Assembly: GCF_004138165.1 (NCBI RefSeq)
Contig: NZ_RYFF01000023.1
Location: 23,576 to 87,575 of the forward strand
DNA from: Candidatus Chloroploca sp. Khr17
Lineage (GTDB): Bacteria; Chloroflexota; Chloroflexia; Chloroflexales; Chloroflexaceae
Direction of reading: 5' to 3'
Length of the DNA: 64,000 nt
In this document: positions 34,491-43,082 of the stretch, piece by piece
Layout of the letters: each line of letters opens with the position of its first letter
Position numbering within the stretch: the stretch's first letter is position 1
The notes under the pieces: model-generated
The model's database searches: none
Told to the model about the DNA's origin: nothing
What the model saw: the letters and a program-made list of their open reading frames with translations, nothing else
Translations under genes and position numbers: made by a program

Positions 34491-34781
34491 TCAGACATGA
34501 ATAGCTTCCTTCTCGATCGTCGGTCGCAACTCCGACCGGAGGGCCTTTTCCGTGACCAGATCGACTGGGCAGCCAAACAGGTCTTCCAGGTAGAACTGCA
34601 CCCCAAAGTACCGCGCCGAGGTAGCAGGCCCATCGAAGGCCACCAGAATATCAATGTCGCTATTGGGGCGCGCTGCATTGCGTGCGGTAGAGCCGAAGAG
34701 AGCCAGACGCACGACACCATAGCGCTCCATAAGCATAGGCTTGACCCGTGTCAGTAACTCAAGAACCTGTGCTGCATTCAT
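34491..34781 (-). CDS. minimal nucleotidyltransferase (MNT/MntA-like)
   Basis: 96 aa, full length for the family, with AAAGGA eight bases before the ATG. The nucleotidyltransferase signature GSTARNAARPNSDIDILVAF (G-S then D-I-D) is complete. MNT proteins normally pair with a HEPN toxin, which they adenylylate. No HEPN gene lies on either side: downstream is the inverted-repeat unit with the deleted GxxExxY gene, so the partner may have been lost. Alternatively it is a solitary antitoxin-like protein. Confidence 0.82.
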   Translation of the reverse strand: MNAAQVLELLTRVKPMLMERYGVVRLALFGSTARNAARPNSDIDILVAFDGPATSARYFGVQFYLEDLFGCPVDLVTEKALRSELRPTIEKEAIHV

Positions 34782-35084
34782 AAGTGGTTTCCTTTAGGAA
34801 GGGAAGCCTCCGGTGGGTAAAACGTTCAAGAATCGCTCTGTTCTATTATATATACATTGCAGCCAATTGCTGTTGCAGCTTCCCCGCCGCCGTCACGCTG
34901 ATCAAGCGCTCCTTAACCAAACGCTCAACGATACCAGAGAGCAGAAGATAACGTAGCTCTTTTAACGCCCTAGCGTAAGGCGGTACCGTTCACCCCTTGT
35001 CCTCAGCATGGTGCGCGTCGGCTTGATGCACGCGAAGCCGCGAAGCCGCGAAGGCGTGGGGGATTTATGCGAAGCTGGTATACT
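34782..35084. other. intergenic remnant zone
   Basis: A minus-strand open stretch at about 34846-34990 reads PYARALKELRYLLLSGIVER, then LVKERLISVTAAGKLQQQ, ending in a stop before the nucleotidyltransferase gene. It has no start codon and looks like the 3' end of a small helical protein, identity unknown. The rest holds one copy of the 62-bp direct repeat (34995-35056). Confidence 0.35.
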
Positions 35085-35151
35085 TCATTCCTTGTCTTCA
35101 GCATGGTGCGCGTCGGCTTGATGCACGCGAAGCCGCGAAGCCGCGAAGGCG
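34995..35151. repeat. 62-bp direct repeat, two copies
   Basis: 34995-35056 and 35090-35151 differ at one base; each contains CAGCATGGTGCGCGTCGGC and three GCGAAG units. The second copy overlaps the 3' end of the GxxExxY frame and encodes its last residues (FAASRLRVHQADAHHAED), suggesting that the gene and the repeat move together or that the repeat invaded the gene end. Confidence 0.8.
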
Positions 35152-35528
35152 GTGTGGTTGTTCACAATGCGTTTGATGCCGGCTTTAAAGGTTGGAGCAC
35201 CGAAGTTGATCAACAACCCAAGCGGTAGCCGGAGCAGGCGCAGGTAGGTAAGCACCTGTTTGCTGTGAACCGGCGCGAGTTATTCGACGGACTTCAATTC
35301 AACCAGCAGACGACCTTCAATCAGCAAATCAGCGCGAAACCCTTCCGCAAAGGTGATACCCTCAAACTCAATAGGCACCGGGAACTGTCGTTGCACATGC
35401 AATCCACGCTGTGCGATGGTATGCGCCAGCACAACTTCATACACCGATTCGAGCAATCCTGGCCCAAGACCGGTATGAACCTTATAACCACAATCGACAA
35501 CCACCTCGGCAAGCGCTTCAATCTCCAT
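35085..35528 (-). pseudogene. GxxExxY protein gene with an in-frame ochre stop
   Basis: The N-terminal 82 codons (35280-35528) include KVHTGLGPGLLESVYEVVLA with GLLESVY as the GxxExxY motif, and end in LLVELKSVE, the nuclease-like core. After the TAA at 35280-35282 the same frame continues for 64 codons: LAPVHSKQVLTYLRLLRLPL, then GLLINFGAPTFKAGIKRIVN, as expected for the family. One base change (for example AAA to TAA) explains it. The full product would be about 147 residues. Confidence 0.75.
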
Positions 35529-35544
35529 CGCCCCAATCCTCCTC

Positions 35545-35826
35545 CTCTTGCGCCTTCACCCCTTCACCCCTTCGCGTGAGTCCCTCTTCACCCCTTCACC
35601 CCTTCGCGTGAGCCCCCTTCGCGCCTTCGCGTGAGCCTGAGGGCGCAGCAGCAATGAGACCTGCCTCTGCACCCCGGGCCGGCCAGGGGCTGCTGCGCCC
35701 CTACGTGCACGATCAAACCCTTCGCGTCCCTCTTCGCGCCTTCGCGGCTTCGCGTGAGCCCCCTTCGCGCCTTCGCGCCTTCGCGTGAGCCCCCTTCGCG
35801 CCTTCGCGCCTTCGCGTGAGCCCCCT
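35545..35826. repeat. array of CTTCGCGCCTTCGCGTGAGCC-type units
   Basis: About 280 bp of degenerate tandem units built from CTTCACCCC, CTTCGCGCC and TTCGCGTGAGCC, interrupted at 35641-35730 by unique sequence. Related GAAGGCGCGAAGG units form the hairpin at 13498-13549. ORFs across it on both strands are compositional artefacts. It separates the GxxExxY gene from the M24 peptidase stop codon. Confidence 0.7.
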
Positions 35827-36939
35827 TCACAACACCATCAACTCCCGCGCAAACGTCGTCAGGCTGCGCGCCCCATCAGCGGTGAGCACCATATCGTCTT
35901 CGATCCGCACACCAAACCGCCCAGGCAGATAAATCCCCGGCTCGACCGTAAAAGTCGTGCCCGCCACCAGCGGCTGATCACTCCCAGCCACAATCTGCGG
36001 CAGCTCGTGGGTCTCAAGCCCAAAGCCATGGCCCGTGCGATGAATGAAATACTCCCCATACCCCGCTTGCGCAATAACGTCGCGGGTGGCCGCATCAATG
36101 GTCGTACCAGTGACCCCAGGGCGACAGGCGGCGCGGCCAGCAGCATTCGCCCTCAGCACCAACTCATACACCTCACGCGCCTCGGGTGCGGGTTCGCCAA
36201 GCGCCACAGTACGGGTGATGTCAGACACATAGCCACGATACCGTGCCCCACAATCAAGAATGATCAGCTCACCCTGTTGCAACGGGCGGTCACTGTTCAG
36301 ATGATGCGGACTCGCCCCATTAGGACCTGAGGCAATCAGATTCGCAAAACTCTCTTCGTCGGCACCTGCGGCGATGATCGCATCGGTGCAGATCCGCGAC
36401 AGCGCACGCTCGGTCAGGCCCGGCTTGATCTGCGCCAACACACGCTGCAGCGCCGTCTCGACGATCTGCACGGCTCGTTCGATCAAGGCCAATTCGTCGG
36501 CATCCTTCACCATCCGCAATCCGGCAAAAAGGTGCGTCGCATCATACGTCGCCACCCCCGGCATCACCGCTTCGAGCGCACGCAGGTGCATCACGGTCAT
36601 CGCGCTGGGCTCAATCGCCAGACGCAGCTCACGGGCGTCACGGCCAAACGCTGCCGTCACTGCCGCCGCAAGCGCCGCCAACGGCCCATCCTGATCCGCC
36701 CACGGAAACAGACGCACAGGCACCTGCGCGTTTGCCTCGGCCTGCATCTGTTCAAGCGCAGGCACGACCAGACAGGGCAGCGCACCACTGGCCGGAATGA
36801 GCGTCAGGTTCAAACGTTTGCCATGATGAAAATTCAGCCCGGTAAAATAGTGCAGATTCGCATCAGGGGTCAACACCAGTCCAGCGAGACCGAGCGCCTC
36901 AACCTCGGCCATCATCCGTTCGATTCGTTGCTTATGCAT
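35827..36939 (-). CDS. M24 family Xaa-Pro peptidase
   Basis: 370 aa. Residues 1-125 form the creatinase-like N-terminal domain; the rest is a pita-bread metallopeptidase. The metal ligands are visible as D in ILDCGARYRGYVSDITRT (two Asp), H in HRTGHGFGLETHELP, E in FTVEPGIYLPG and E in GVRIEDDMVLT. Expected to cleave Xaa-Pro dipeptides or N-terminal Xaa-Pro bonds in the cytosol. It is 31 bp downstream of the antiporter gene and probably in its transcript. Confidence 0.93.
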   Translation of the reverse strand: MHKQRIERMMAEVEALGLAGLVLTPDANLHYFTGLNFHHGKRLNLTLIPASGALPCLVVPALEQMQAEANAQVPVRLFPWADQDGPLAALAAAVTAAFGRDARELRLAIEPSAMTVMHLRALEAVMPGVATYDATHLFAGLRMVKDADELALIERAVQIVETALQRVLAQIKPGLTERALSRICTDAIIAAGADEESFANLIASGPNGASPHHLNSDRPLQQGELIILDCGARYRGYVSDITRTVALGEPAPEAREVYELVLRANAAGRAACRPGVTGTTIDAATRDVIAQAGYGEYFIHRTGHGFGLETHELPQIVAGSDQPLVAGTTFTVEPGIYLPGRFGVRIEDDMVLTADGARSLTTFARELMVL

Positions 36940-36970
36940 CGTCGCGCCATCCTTCCCGCTCCATGCTTCC

Positions 36971-38437
36971 CTACTTCAGCACCAACTCACCCCGTGCATG
37001 CAGTTCCTGAACTCTCGGCAACATTTCGGGCGTGGCTAGCACCAGCAGATGATCATCAGGCAGCAGCACCGTTCCGCCATTGGGAATCAACAACTCTTCA
37101 CCGCGTTGGATCTGCACCACCAGCAAGCCCCGCGGCAGATCGAGCTGAATCAAGGATTTGTTGACCACCGACGAGTCCGCAGGCACCACAATATCAAGCA
37201 TACGACTACGCAGGCTCACATCAGGCACATAGGTCTGCGTCTCAGGTGGGCGTGGACGATCCGCATTGAGCTTGAGCCACCGTGCAACATGGCTGATCGT
37301 CATCCCCTGGAGCAAGACCGAGACAAGCACGATAAAAAAGACGAGGTTAAAGATCATCCCTGCGTGAGGCACCCCAGCAATCAAGGGAAAGGTCGCCATC
37401 ACAATCGGCACAGCCCCGCGCAAGCCCGCCCACGAAACCATCAAGATCTCGGCGGGGCCACGACGAAACCAGATCAGCGAGGCAAAAACACTCAGTGGCC
37501 GCGCCACAAAGGCGAGAAAGAGCGCCAGCAACAACCCGCTTCCCGCCACCGGAATGAGTTGCGAAGGAAAGACAAGCAATCCGAGCGTCAAGAACATCGC
37601 AATCTGCATCAGCCAGGCAATGCCATCATGAAAGCGCAGGATCGAACGCTTATGCACCAGATTATAGTTGCCAATGACAATGCCAGCCAGATAAACCGCC
37701 AGAAAGCCATTGCCCCCAATCAGTGACACGAGCGCGTAGATCAGCAGGATCAGACCGAGCGTCAAGACAACATACAAACCCTCTTGCTGGAGGCGAATGC
37801 GGTTAATGATCACCACCGCTAACCGGCCAAGTCCATAGCCACCCAGGGCACCGAGACTCATTTGCAGCAGAAAACTGGGCACCAGATCAAGCAGCGAGCC
37901 ATTGGGGTTGAGCAGCAAACCGGTCAAGCCGAGCGTCAAAAAGACGGCAATCGGATCATTCGAGCCCGACTCAAGCTCAATCAGCGGCTCCAGATTATGC
38001 TGAAGATTGACGCCGCGCTCGCGCATCACGGCAAAGACTGCGGCAGCGTCGGTCGAAGAGACAATCGCTCCGATCAAAAGCGCTTCGAGCAAACCAAACC
38101 CGAGCAACCACATGGCAAAAAGGCCCACAATGGCCGCGCTCAACAAGACCCCAAGGTTCGCCAGCACCAGACCCTGCCCAAGCACAGGCCGGATGGCCTT
38201 CCAATCAGTATCGAGGCCCCCCGAAAAGAGGATGTAGATCAGCGCGATCACGCCAACCGTCTGGGCAAGTTGATAATCGGCAAAGGCAATGCCCCCGGGA
38301 CCCTGGCTACCGGCCAGAATGCCAATCGTTAAAAAGAGGATCAACCCCGGCACACCAAACCGATTCGAGGCACGCGTGGCAATAATGCTCAAGATGAGCA
38401 GGCCCGCCGCGATGAGCAACGTCCATTCTATGCTCAT
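36971..38437 (-). CDS. CPA1-type K+/H+ (or Na+/H+) antiporter with C-terminal TrkA-C domain
   Basis: 488 aa with about 12 membrane helices. Ion-site motif GAIVSSTDAAAVFAVM and ESGSNDPIAVFLTLG are typical of the potassium/proton antiporter CvrA/NhaP2 group. The last 90 residues (VPADSSVVNKSLIQLDLPRG, then LVVQIQRGEELLIPNGGT) are a TrkA-C (RCK_C) regulatory domain. Its ATG overlaps the stop of the upstream CPA2-type gene by four bases, so the two antiporters are co-translated. Confidence 0.9.
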   Translation of the reverse strand: MSIEWTLLIAAGLLILSIIATRASNRFGVPGLILFLTIGILAGSQGPGGIAFADYQLAQTVGVIALIYILFSGGLDTDWKAIRPVLGQGLVLANLGVLLSAAIVGLFAMWLLGFGLLEALLIGAIVSSTDAAAVFAVMRERGVNLQHNLEPLIELESGSNDPIAVFLTLGLTGLLLNPNGSLLDLVPSFLLQMSLGALGGYGLGRLAVVIINRIRLQQEGLYVVLTLGLILLIYALVSLIGGNGFLAVYLAGIVIGNYNLVHKRSILRFHDGIAWLMQIAMFLTLGLLVFPSQLIPVAGSGLLLALFLAFVARPLSVFASLIWFRRGPAEILMVSWAGLRGAVPIVMATFPLIAGVPHAGMIFNLVFFIVLVSVLLQGMTISHVARWLKLNADRPRPPETQTYVPDVSLRSRMLDIVVPADSSVVNKSLIQLDLPRGLLVVQIQRGEELLIPNGGTVLLPDDHLLVLATPEMLPRVQELHARGELVLK

Positions 38438-40479
38438 ACCGTCACCCCATCAGCATTGTCGTCTACCCTTTGCGCCACAGGTTGCCCCTGCAGCACCAGC
38501 GTAAGCGCGCTCAGTTGCTCGGCATCACCAATCACCCCCACCAGATCCCCGACCTGAAAGGTTGTGCTTGATTTGGGATTCGCGATCAGGTGCTTGGCGC
38601 GAATCAAAGCAATCACCGAAGCCCCCGTGCGCGCCCGCAGGTTTGCTTCAGCCAGACTCAAGCCCACAATCAAACTCGTATGCTCCACCGTCAACCAGGC
38701 AATCTCCATCCCTCGCACCGTACGCAGCAACTGCTCAAGCACCTGCTGTTCTTCCGGCGTCGAAATCGACGTATCATAGCGATCGCGACGCACCGCATCG
38801 GCATAACGTTGCACCTCACCCGCCGGATACCCCAGGCTCAACAGCGTATGGCGCATCACTTCTAGCCCGCCTTCAAGCTCGGGATGAATGACATCCCGAG
38901 CCCCAAGGTGGGTCAACCGTTCAATCCCCGAGGTTGTCGCCGCCCTGGCGATCACCGGCAAATGCGGGGCCAGATCGTGAGCAGCCGCCACAACAATCTC
39001 CGAAGCCGCCTCATCGGGCAGCGTCACCACAAGCGCACGAGCCTGTTCAAGGCGCGCATGCGTTAACACCTCAGAATTTGCCGCATCACCATAGAGCGTC
39101 GGCACCCCACGTGCCTCGAACTCAGCGGCCCGTCGCGCATCAATTTCAACCACAAGATGAGGCACACCGAGGTGTTTCAACACATTAATGATATGCTCGC
39201 CCACCCGCCCATAACCAACGACCACCACATGCTCAGTTACCGATTTGGCCAGTGGATCAGGCGGAGGAGGATGGCGGTCAAGCAAAGCCCAGAACGCAGG
39301 GATACGCTGCAAAAACCGCTCGGCGTGAGGAATTGCACGAAACATCAATGGGTTGACCATAATGGACAATAGAGCACCGGCAAGCACCAGTGCATACTGA
39401 TCAGAACTGAGCACCCCCAGCATCACCCCGGCCTGACCCACAATGAACGCAAACTCACCAATCTGGCTCAACCCGGCTGCCACCACCAGCGCAATCCGCC
39501 CACTGACCGGCAAGATCAACCCGAGGCTCAAGGCAATGATGGCCCGACCAACGACAATCAAGGTCGTCACAAGCAAGACATCCCCGGCATGATTGAGCAA
39601 ATAGAGCGGATTGACCAGCATCCCAACCGACACAAAAAAAATGACCGCGAAGGTCTCGCGGAAGGGTAACACTTCATTGCCAACCTGAAGGCCAACCTCC
39701 GACTCGCCGAGCACCACCCCGGCGAGAAAGGCCCCCAGGGCCAGCGAGACCCCAAACAGCGTGGCCGCGCCAAACGCAATGCCGAGTGACACCGCTACTG
39801 CCGCAAGGATAAAGAGCTCACGCGAGCGCGTCCGCGCAATGCGAATCATCAACCAGGGCATCACCCGCGCCCCCACAAAGAGCATCAAACCAATAAAGGC
39901 AGCCGCTTTCAGCAGCGCGGTTGTTATCGCTACCCACGAGGAACCATCAGTTGAACCACTGATCACGAGCGCGGGCAACAACACCAGGATAAGCACCGTC
40001 GCCAGATCTTCGAGCACCGTCCAACCAACAACCACACGCCCAGCATCCGTTTTCAGCAAGCCGTTGTCCATCAAGCCACGCATCAAGACAACCGTACTCG
40101 AAATCGACAGCGAGAGCCCAAAGACAAGGCTGGCCCCAAAAGACCACCCCCACGCTTGCGTCAGCCCAAAGCCCAGCGCAACGACAGTGATCATTTGCAG
40201 GATCGCACCAGGGATCGCAACCCGACGTACAGCCCAAAGATCTTTGAGCGAAAATTGCAACCCCACGCCGAACATCAAAAAAATAACCCCGAGTTCAGCG
40301 AGTTGGCTAATTTCGCCCACATCACCCACAAACCCAGGCGTAAACGGGCCAATCGCCATACCCGCAAATAGATAGCCCACAATCGTCGGCATCCCAAAAC
40401 GACGTGCAAGCAAACCGCCGACAAAAGCCGCTACAATCGCAATGGCAATATTAGCAATGAGCGAGATGTCGTGTTCCAT
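38434..40479 (-). CDS. CPA2 (KefB/YbaL-like) cation/proton antiporter with TrkA-N and TrkA-C domains
   Basis: 681 aa from an ATG at 40479 (no clear ribosome site; an ATG at 40521 is an alternative, and the longer open frame to 40830 runs through the minisatellite and is not real). Twelve to thirteen helices (GYLFAGMAIGPFTPGFVGDV, LSISSTVVLMRGL), then a Rossmann NAD-binding TrkA-N domain (VVVGYGRVGEHIINVLKHLG, VVEIDARRA, PTLYGDAANSEVL) and a TrkA-C domain at the end. Similar proteins export K+ under redox or osmotic control. The domain set is complete. Confidence 0.92.
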   Translation of the reverse strand: MEHDISLIANIAIAIVAAFVGGLLARRFGMPTIVGYLFAGMAIGPFTPGFVGDVGEISQLAELGVIFLMFGVGLQFSLKDLWAVRRVAIPGAILQMITVVALGFGLTQAWGWSFGASLVFGLSLSISSTVVLMRGLMDNGLLKTDAGRVVVGWTVLEDLATVLILVLLPALVISGSTDGSSWVAITTALLKAAAFIGLMLFVGARVMPWLMIRIARTRSRELFILAAVAVSLGIAFGAATLFGVSLALGAFLAGVVLGESEVGLQVGNEVLPFRETFAVIFFVSVGMLVNPLYLLNHAGDVLLVTTLIVVGRAIIALSLGLILPVSGRIALVVAAGLSQIGEFAFIVGQAGVMLGVLSSDQYALVLAGALLSIMVNPLMFRAIPHAERFLQRIPAFWALLDRHPPPPDPLAKSVTEHVVVVGYGRVGEHIINVLKHLGVPHLVVEIDARRAAEFEARGVPTLYGDAANSEVLTHARLEQARALVVTLPDEAASEIVVAAAHDLAPHLPVIARAATTSGIERLTHLGARDVIHPELEGGLEVMRHTLLSLGYPAGEVQRYADAVRRDRYDTSISTPEEQQVLEQLLRTVRGMEIAWLTVEHTSLIVGLSLAEANLRARTGASVIALIRAKHLIANPKSSTTFQVGDLVGVIGDAEQLSALTLVLQGQPVAQRVDDNADGVTV

Positions 40480-40590
40480 ATGCAGCAAACGGTAACATAG
40501 CGGATCGCGCTTGTCAATCATCGTAGGGCCGAAGCATAGGGCAATTGCATCATACGAAACCGGAAACAAAAAGCCAGGGCACCCGCAAGG

Positions 40591-40800
40591 GGTGCCCCTG
40601 GCGGGTGCCCTGGCGGGTGCCCTGGCGGGTGCCCTGGCGGGTGCCCTGGCGGGTGCTGGCGGGGTGCCGGCCCCCATGTAGGGGCACCCCTGGCGGGTGC
40701 CCTGGCGGGTGCCCTGGCGGGTGCCCTGGCGGGCACCCCTGGCGGGTGCCCTGGCGGGTGCCCTGGCGGGTGCCCTGGCGGGGTGCCGGTTCCCATGTAG
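40591..40800. repeat. 12-bp minisatellite (TGGCGGGTGCCC) in two blocks
   Basis: Each block has four to eight near-exact copies of TGGCGGGTGCCC and closes with GGGGTGCCGG(CC/TT)CCCATGTAGGG, so the larger unit is itself duplicated (closing at about 40685 and 40803). A short inverted piece, CCAGGGCACCC, precedes it. It lies between the divergent antiporter and PyrK-like genes and encodes only low-complexity Ala-Pro-Arg runs if translated. Copy number should vary between strains. Confidence 0.9.
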
Positions 40801-40935
40801 GGACACGTGCTGCGGCCCCCCCAGGCGCATAGATTTACGCTACAATACGAAGGGGAAACCGATCTGACAGTACGGAACGCGCCGCAAGCCGCCGCCCTTG
40901 AGGGCGTGCGGAGTGTCACAGGTGAGGATCCACGC

Positions 40936-41784
40936 ATGCCCTATTACGAGACGCCCCTGGTTGAACGTCGCGAGCTTGGTCACCATACGCTCTTGTCTTT
41001 GCACGCCCCCGAGCTTGCCAATGCGCTTCGGCCAGGTCAGGTCGTCATGGTGCGCTGCGCCCCGCACGCAAGCGATGATCCGTTGTTGCGCCGGGCGCTC
41101 TTTGTCGCCGGTGCAGCGAGTGCCACTGGTCAAATCGATCTGCTGGTTGAACCAGCAGATCGAGGCCTGCACTGGTTGGCAAGCCAACCCCTCGGCACCA
41201 AGCTCGATCTCTATGGGCCAGTCGGCCAGGGCTTTCGCCTCAACGCAGACACGCGCAATCTCTTGCTGGCCGGCACAGGCCCGGCGTTCCCTGCCTTGCT
41301 CTTTGCCGCCAGAGATGCCGTCGCACGCGGCCTCGCCGTCATGCTCCTTGCCAGCGCCGCGTCTGATCAGGCCTTACCGCCACCCTTCCTGCTCCCTCCA
41401 GAGGTAGAGTATCAGACCAGCAACACGGATAGCGCGAGTCTCTTCCATCTGATCGCGGGCAGCACCGAGGCCCCACCATCCAGAACCTCAGGCAAACGCA
41501 AAGCCACCCGCAAACCACCCGAGCCGCTCCCCACGCTCGGCCATAGCCCGCTCGCCTGGGCCGACCAGATCTTTCTGGCCCTCACCGACCCCCTCACAAC
41601 CGAAGCCGCCCAGACCATCAAGACAGGCCGCCTCCGCTGGCCGCACGAATTCGCCCAGGTCGCCCTCGCTGGCCCCATCCCCTGCGGCCTCGGCACATGT
41701 TACGCCTGCCCCGTCACCACCCACGACGGCCAGCGCCTCCGCTGCAAAGATGGGCCTGTGTTTGATCTACGTCTCTTAGGCTAA
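40936..41784 (+). CDS. dihydroorotate dehydrogenase electron transfer subunit-like protein (PyrK-like)
   Basis: 282 aa from the ATG at 40936 (GAGG nine bases upstream; the open frame begins at 40807 inside the repeat). FAD-binding beta-barrel region with RRALFVAGA, NAD-binding-like GPVGQGFRL and LLLAGTGPAFPALLFAARDA, and a C-terminal 2Fe-2S site GPIPCGLGTCYACPV ... LRC (four Cys). PyrK passes electrons between NAD and PyrDB. A poorly conserved insertion of about 45 residues lies before the cluster domain. No pyrD is nearby, so a different flavoprotein partner is possible. Confidence 0.8.
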   Translation: MPYYETPLVERRELGHHTLLSLHAPELANALRPGQVVMVRCAPHASDDPLLRRALFVAGAASATGQIDLLVEPADRGLHWLASQPLGTKLDLYGPVGQGFRLNADTRNLLLAGTGPAFPALLFAARDAVARGLAVMLLASAASDQALPPPFLLPPEVEYQTSNTDSASLFHLIAGSTEAPPSRTSGKRKATRKPPEPLPTLGHSPLAWADQIFLALTDPLTTEAAQTIKTGRLRWPHEFAQVALAGPIPCGLGTCYACPVTTHDGQRLRCKDGPVFDLRLLG

Positions 41785-41874
41785 CGACGTCGTCTGTCAA
41801 CGAAGTTTTCTGATCCACCTTTGGCACGGCCATGCGTCGCACATGTGGCGTCTCAATGCACGCTGAACACCCTT

Positions 41875-41896
41875 GGCGCCTTTGCGTCTTTGCGTC
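41875..41896. repeat. GCGTCTTTGCGTC-type short repeat
   Basis: GGCGCC followed by two TTTGCGTC units lies between the stop codons of the PyrK-like gene and the ECF sigma gene. It belongs to the same simple-unit intergenic family as 13498-13549 and 43041-43066. Confidence 0.5.
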
Positions 41897-41923
41897 AAAT
41901 CATCAGCACATGGAATGCACCAA

Positions 41924-42538
41924 CTACTGAGCAAACAGGTCTTCGGCGTCTTGCTTCATATAACCGGTCAGAATCTCGCGCAAACGCCCCCGCGCTCGGT
42001 GCAAGCGCACTTTGACCGTGCCCGGCGCAATACCAAGCTGCTGCGCCGCCTCTTCCGTGCTCAGTTCAAGAATGTCGCGGAGCATCACGACGTTCCGCAA
42101 TGACTCGGGGAGTTCGGCGATCGCCTGTTCGATCCGTGTGCGCAATTCACCATGCACAGCCAGGTGAAAGGGATCATCGGTAGCAAGATGCGGATGTTCG
42201 TCTGACGAGATGCCCTCGGTAACTGCGTCGAGACCGACGGTGGGGCGTCGCTTGCGCAGCAGCATCAACGCCTCGTTGGTGGCAATCCGGTACAGCCATG
42301 TGCCCAGGCGACTCGTGCCATCAAAACGCGGCATCGCCTCGCACGCGTTGATAAAGGTCGTCTGTAAGACATTTTCCGCCTCGTCATGATCCCCGGTCAT
42401 CCGCAACGCACGTGCATAGACGAGTGACGAGAACTGCTTCATCAAACAGGTGCAGGCATCGGGATCACCCCGCCGCAACCCCTGCAACAACATCTCTTCA
42501 CCATCATAAACCTGAAGCGAAATCTGAGGACCAGCCAT
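41924..42538 (-). CDS. ECF-type RNA polymerase sigma factor
   Basis: 204 aa. Region 2 spans residues 30-95 (YARALRMTGDHDEAENVLQT, then TFINACEAMPRFDGTSRLGT and WLYRIATNEALMLLRKRR) and region 4 residues 130-190 (IAELPESLRNVVMLRDILEL, EEAAQQLGIAPGTVKVRLHR). It is the last gene of a minus-strand run that starts with clpS or the beta-lactamase-fold lipoprotein. No zinc-binding anti-sigma motif (HxxxCxxC) is adjacent; the small membrane protein just upstream is the only candidate partner. Confidence 0.95.
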   Translation of the reverse strand: MAGPQISLQVYDGEEMLLQGLRRGDPDACTCLMKQFSSLVYARALRMTGDHDEAENVLQTTFINACEAMPRFDGTSRLGTWLYRIATNEALMLLRKRRPTVGLDAVTEGISSDEHPHLATDDPFHLAVHGELRTRIEQAIAELPESLRNVVMLRDILELSTEEAAQQLGIAPGTVKVRLHRARGRLREILTGYMKQDAEDLFAQ

Positions 42539-42574
42539 AGATCATCTCTCTTTAATGCGGATGGGCGACTGCTC

Positions 42575-43006
42575 TCATGTCATTTTACCATGAAGCGGCT
42601 CAGCCGTACCGGGTTGCTCGACCGGCCCAAGCGCACGCCAGAGCGCCAGGCCAATTCCCACCACGCCATGCACAACCAGTACCAGCACAAAATAGAGTTG
42701 ATGCCCACTCGCCCGTGCCTCAGCCTCGCTCAGAATGACTGTCTCGATCCGTTGCGCCACAAAGACAGTAAAAAAGTAGAGGCAAAAGCTACAAAAGATG
42801 GCAAGCCGCCACTCCCAGCGACGGGCGATCAGCCAGCCCACCAGCAACGCAAACGGTGTCCCAAAAACCGTCCAAACCAGGGCGCGCACCGTGGTATCAT
42901 TGCGTACCCCACCTGTTGCACCAAGATTGTACCCTGCCCATACCAAGCCTAGCCCAACCGCAGCAAGCAAGATCGCCAATGTCCGGAGATCGACACGTTC
43001 TTTCAT
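42575..43006 (-). CDS. small membrane protein with four helices
   Basis: 143 aa, GGAGAG five bases before the ATG. Four hydrophobic helices (LAILLAAVGLGLVWAGYNL, LVWTVFGTPFALLVGWLIA, LAIFCSFCLYFFTVFVAQ, LYFVLVLVVHGVVGIGLALW). No known family recognised. Placed 36 bp upstream of the ECF sigma gene; a role in anchoring or sensing for that sigma factor is a guess. Confidence 0.7.
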   Translation of the reverse strand: MKERVDLRTLAILLAAVGLGLVWAGYNLGATGGVRNDTTVRALVWTVFGTPFALLVGWLIARRWEWRLAIFCSFCLYFFTVFVAQRIETVILSEAEARASGHQLYFVLVLVVHGVVGIGLALWRALGPVEQPGTAEPLHGKMT

Positions 43007-43040
43007 AGATGCTCTCCTCTCTCTTTCCCTGCCTTCTCTC

Positions 43041-43066
43041 CGCCTCTGCGCCTCTGCGCCTCTGCG
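43041..43066. repeat. three CGCCTCTG units
   Basis: Eight-base unit repeated three times in the short gap between the GT-C-like gene and the small membrane protein gene. Similar AGAGGCGC runs are common intergenic repeats in bacteria. Confidence 0.6.
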
Positions 43067-43082
43067 TTAAATCCTCCGCACC

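Noticed and set aside
35588..35830. Arg/Gly/Glu-rich minus-strand ORF
   Set aside because: Created by the GAAGG-type tandem repeats.
40591..40800. Possible CRISPR array
   Set aside because: Units are contiguous 12-mers with no spacers.
40480..40832. Extension of the KefB-like frame and ORFs of Ala-Pro-Arg runs
   Set aside because: They translate the 12-bp minisatellite; the membrane protein starts at 40479 or 40521.
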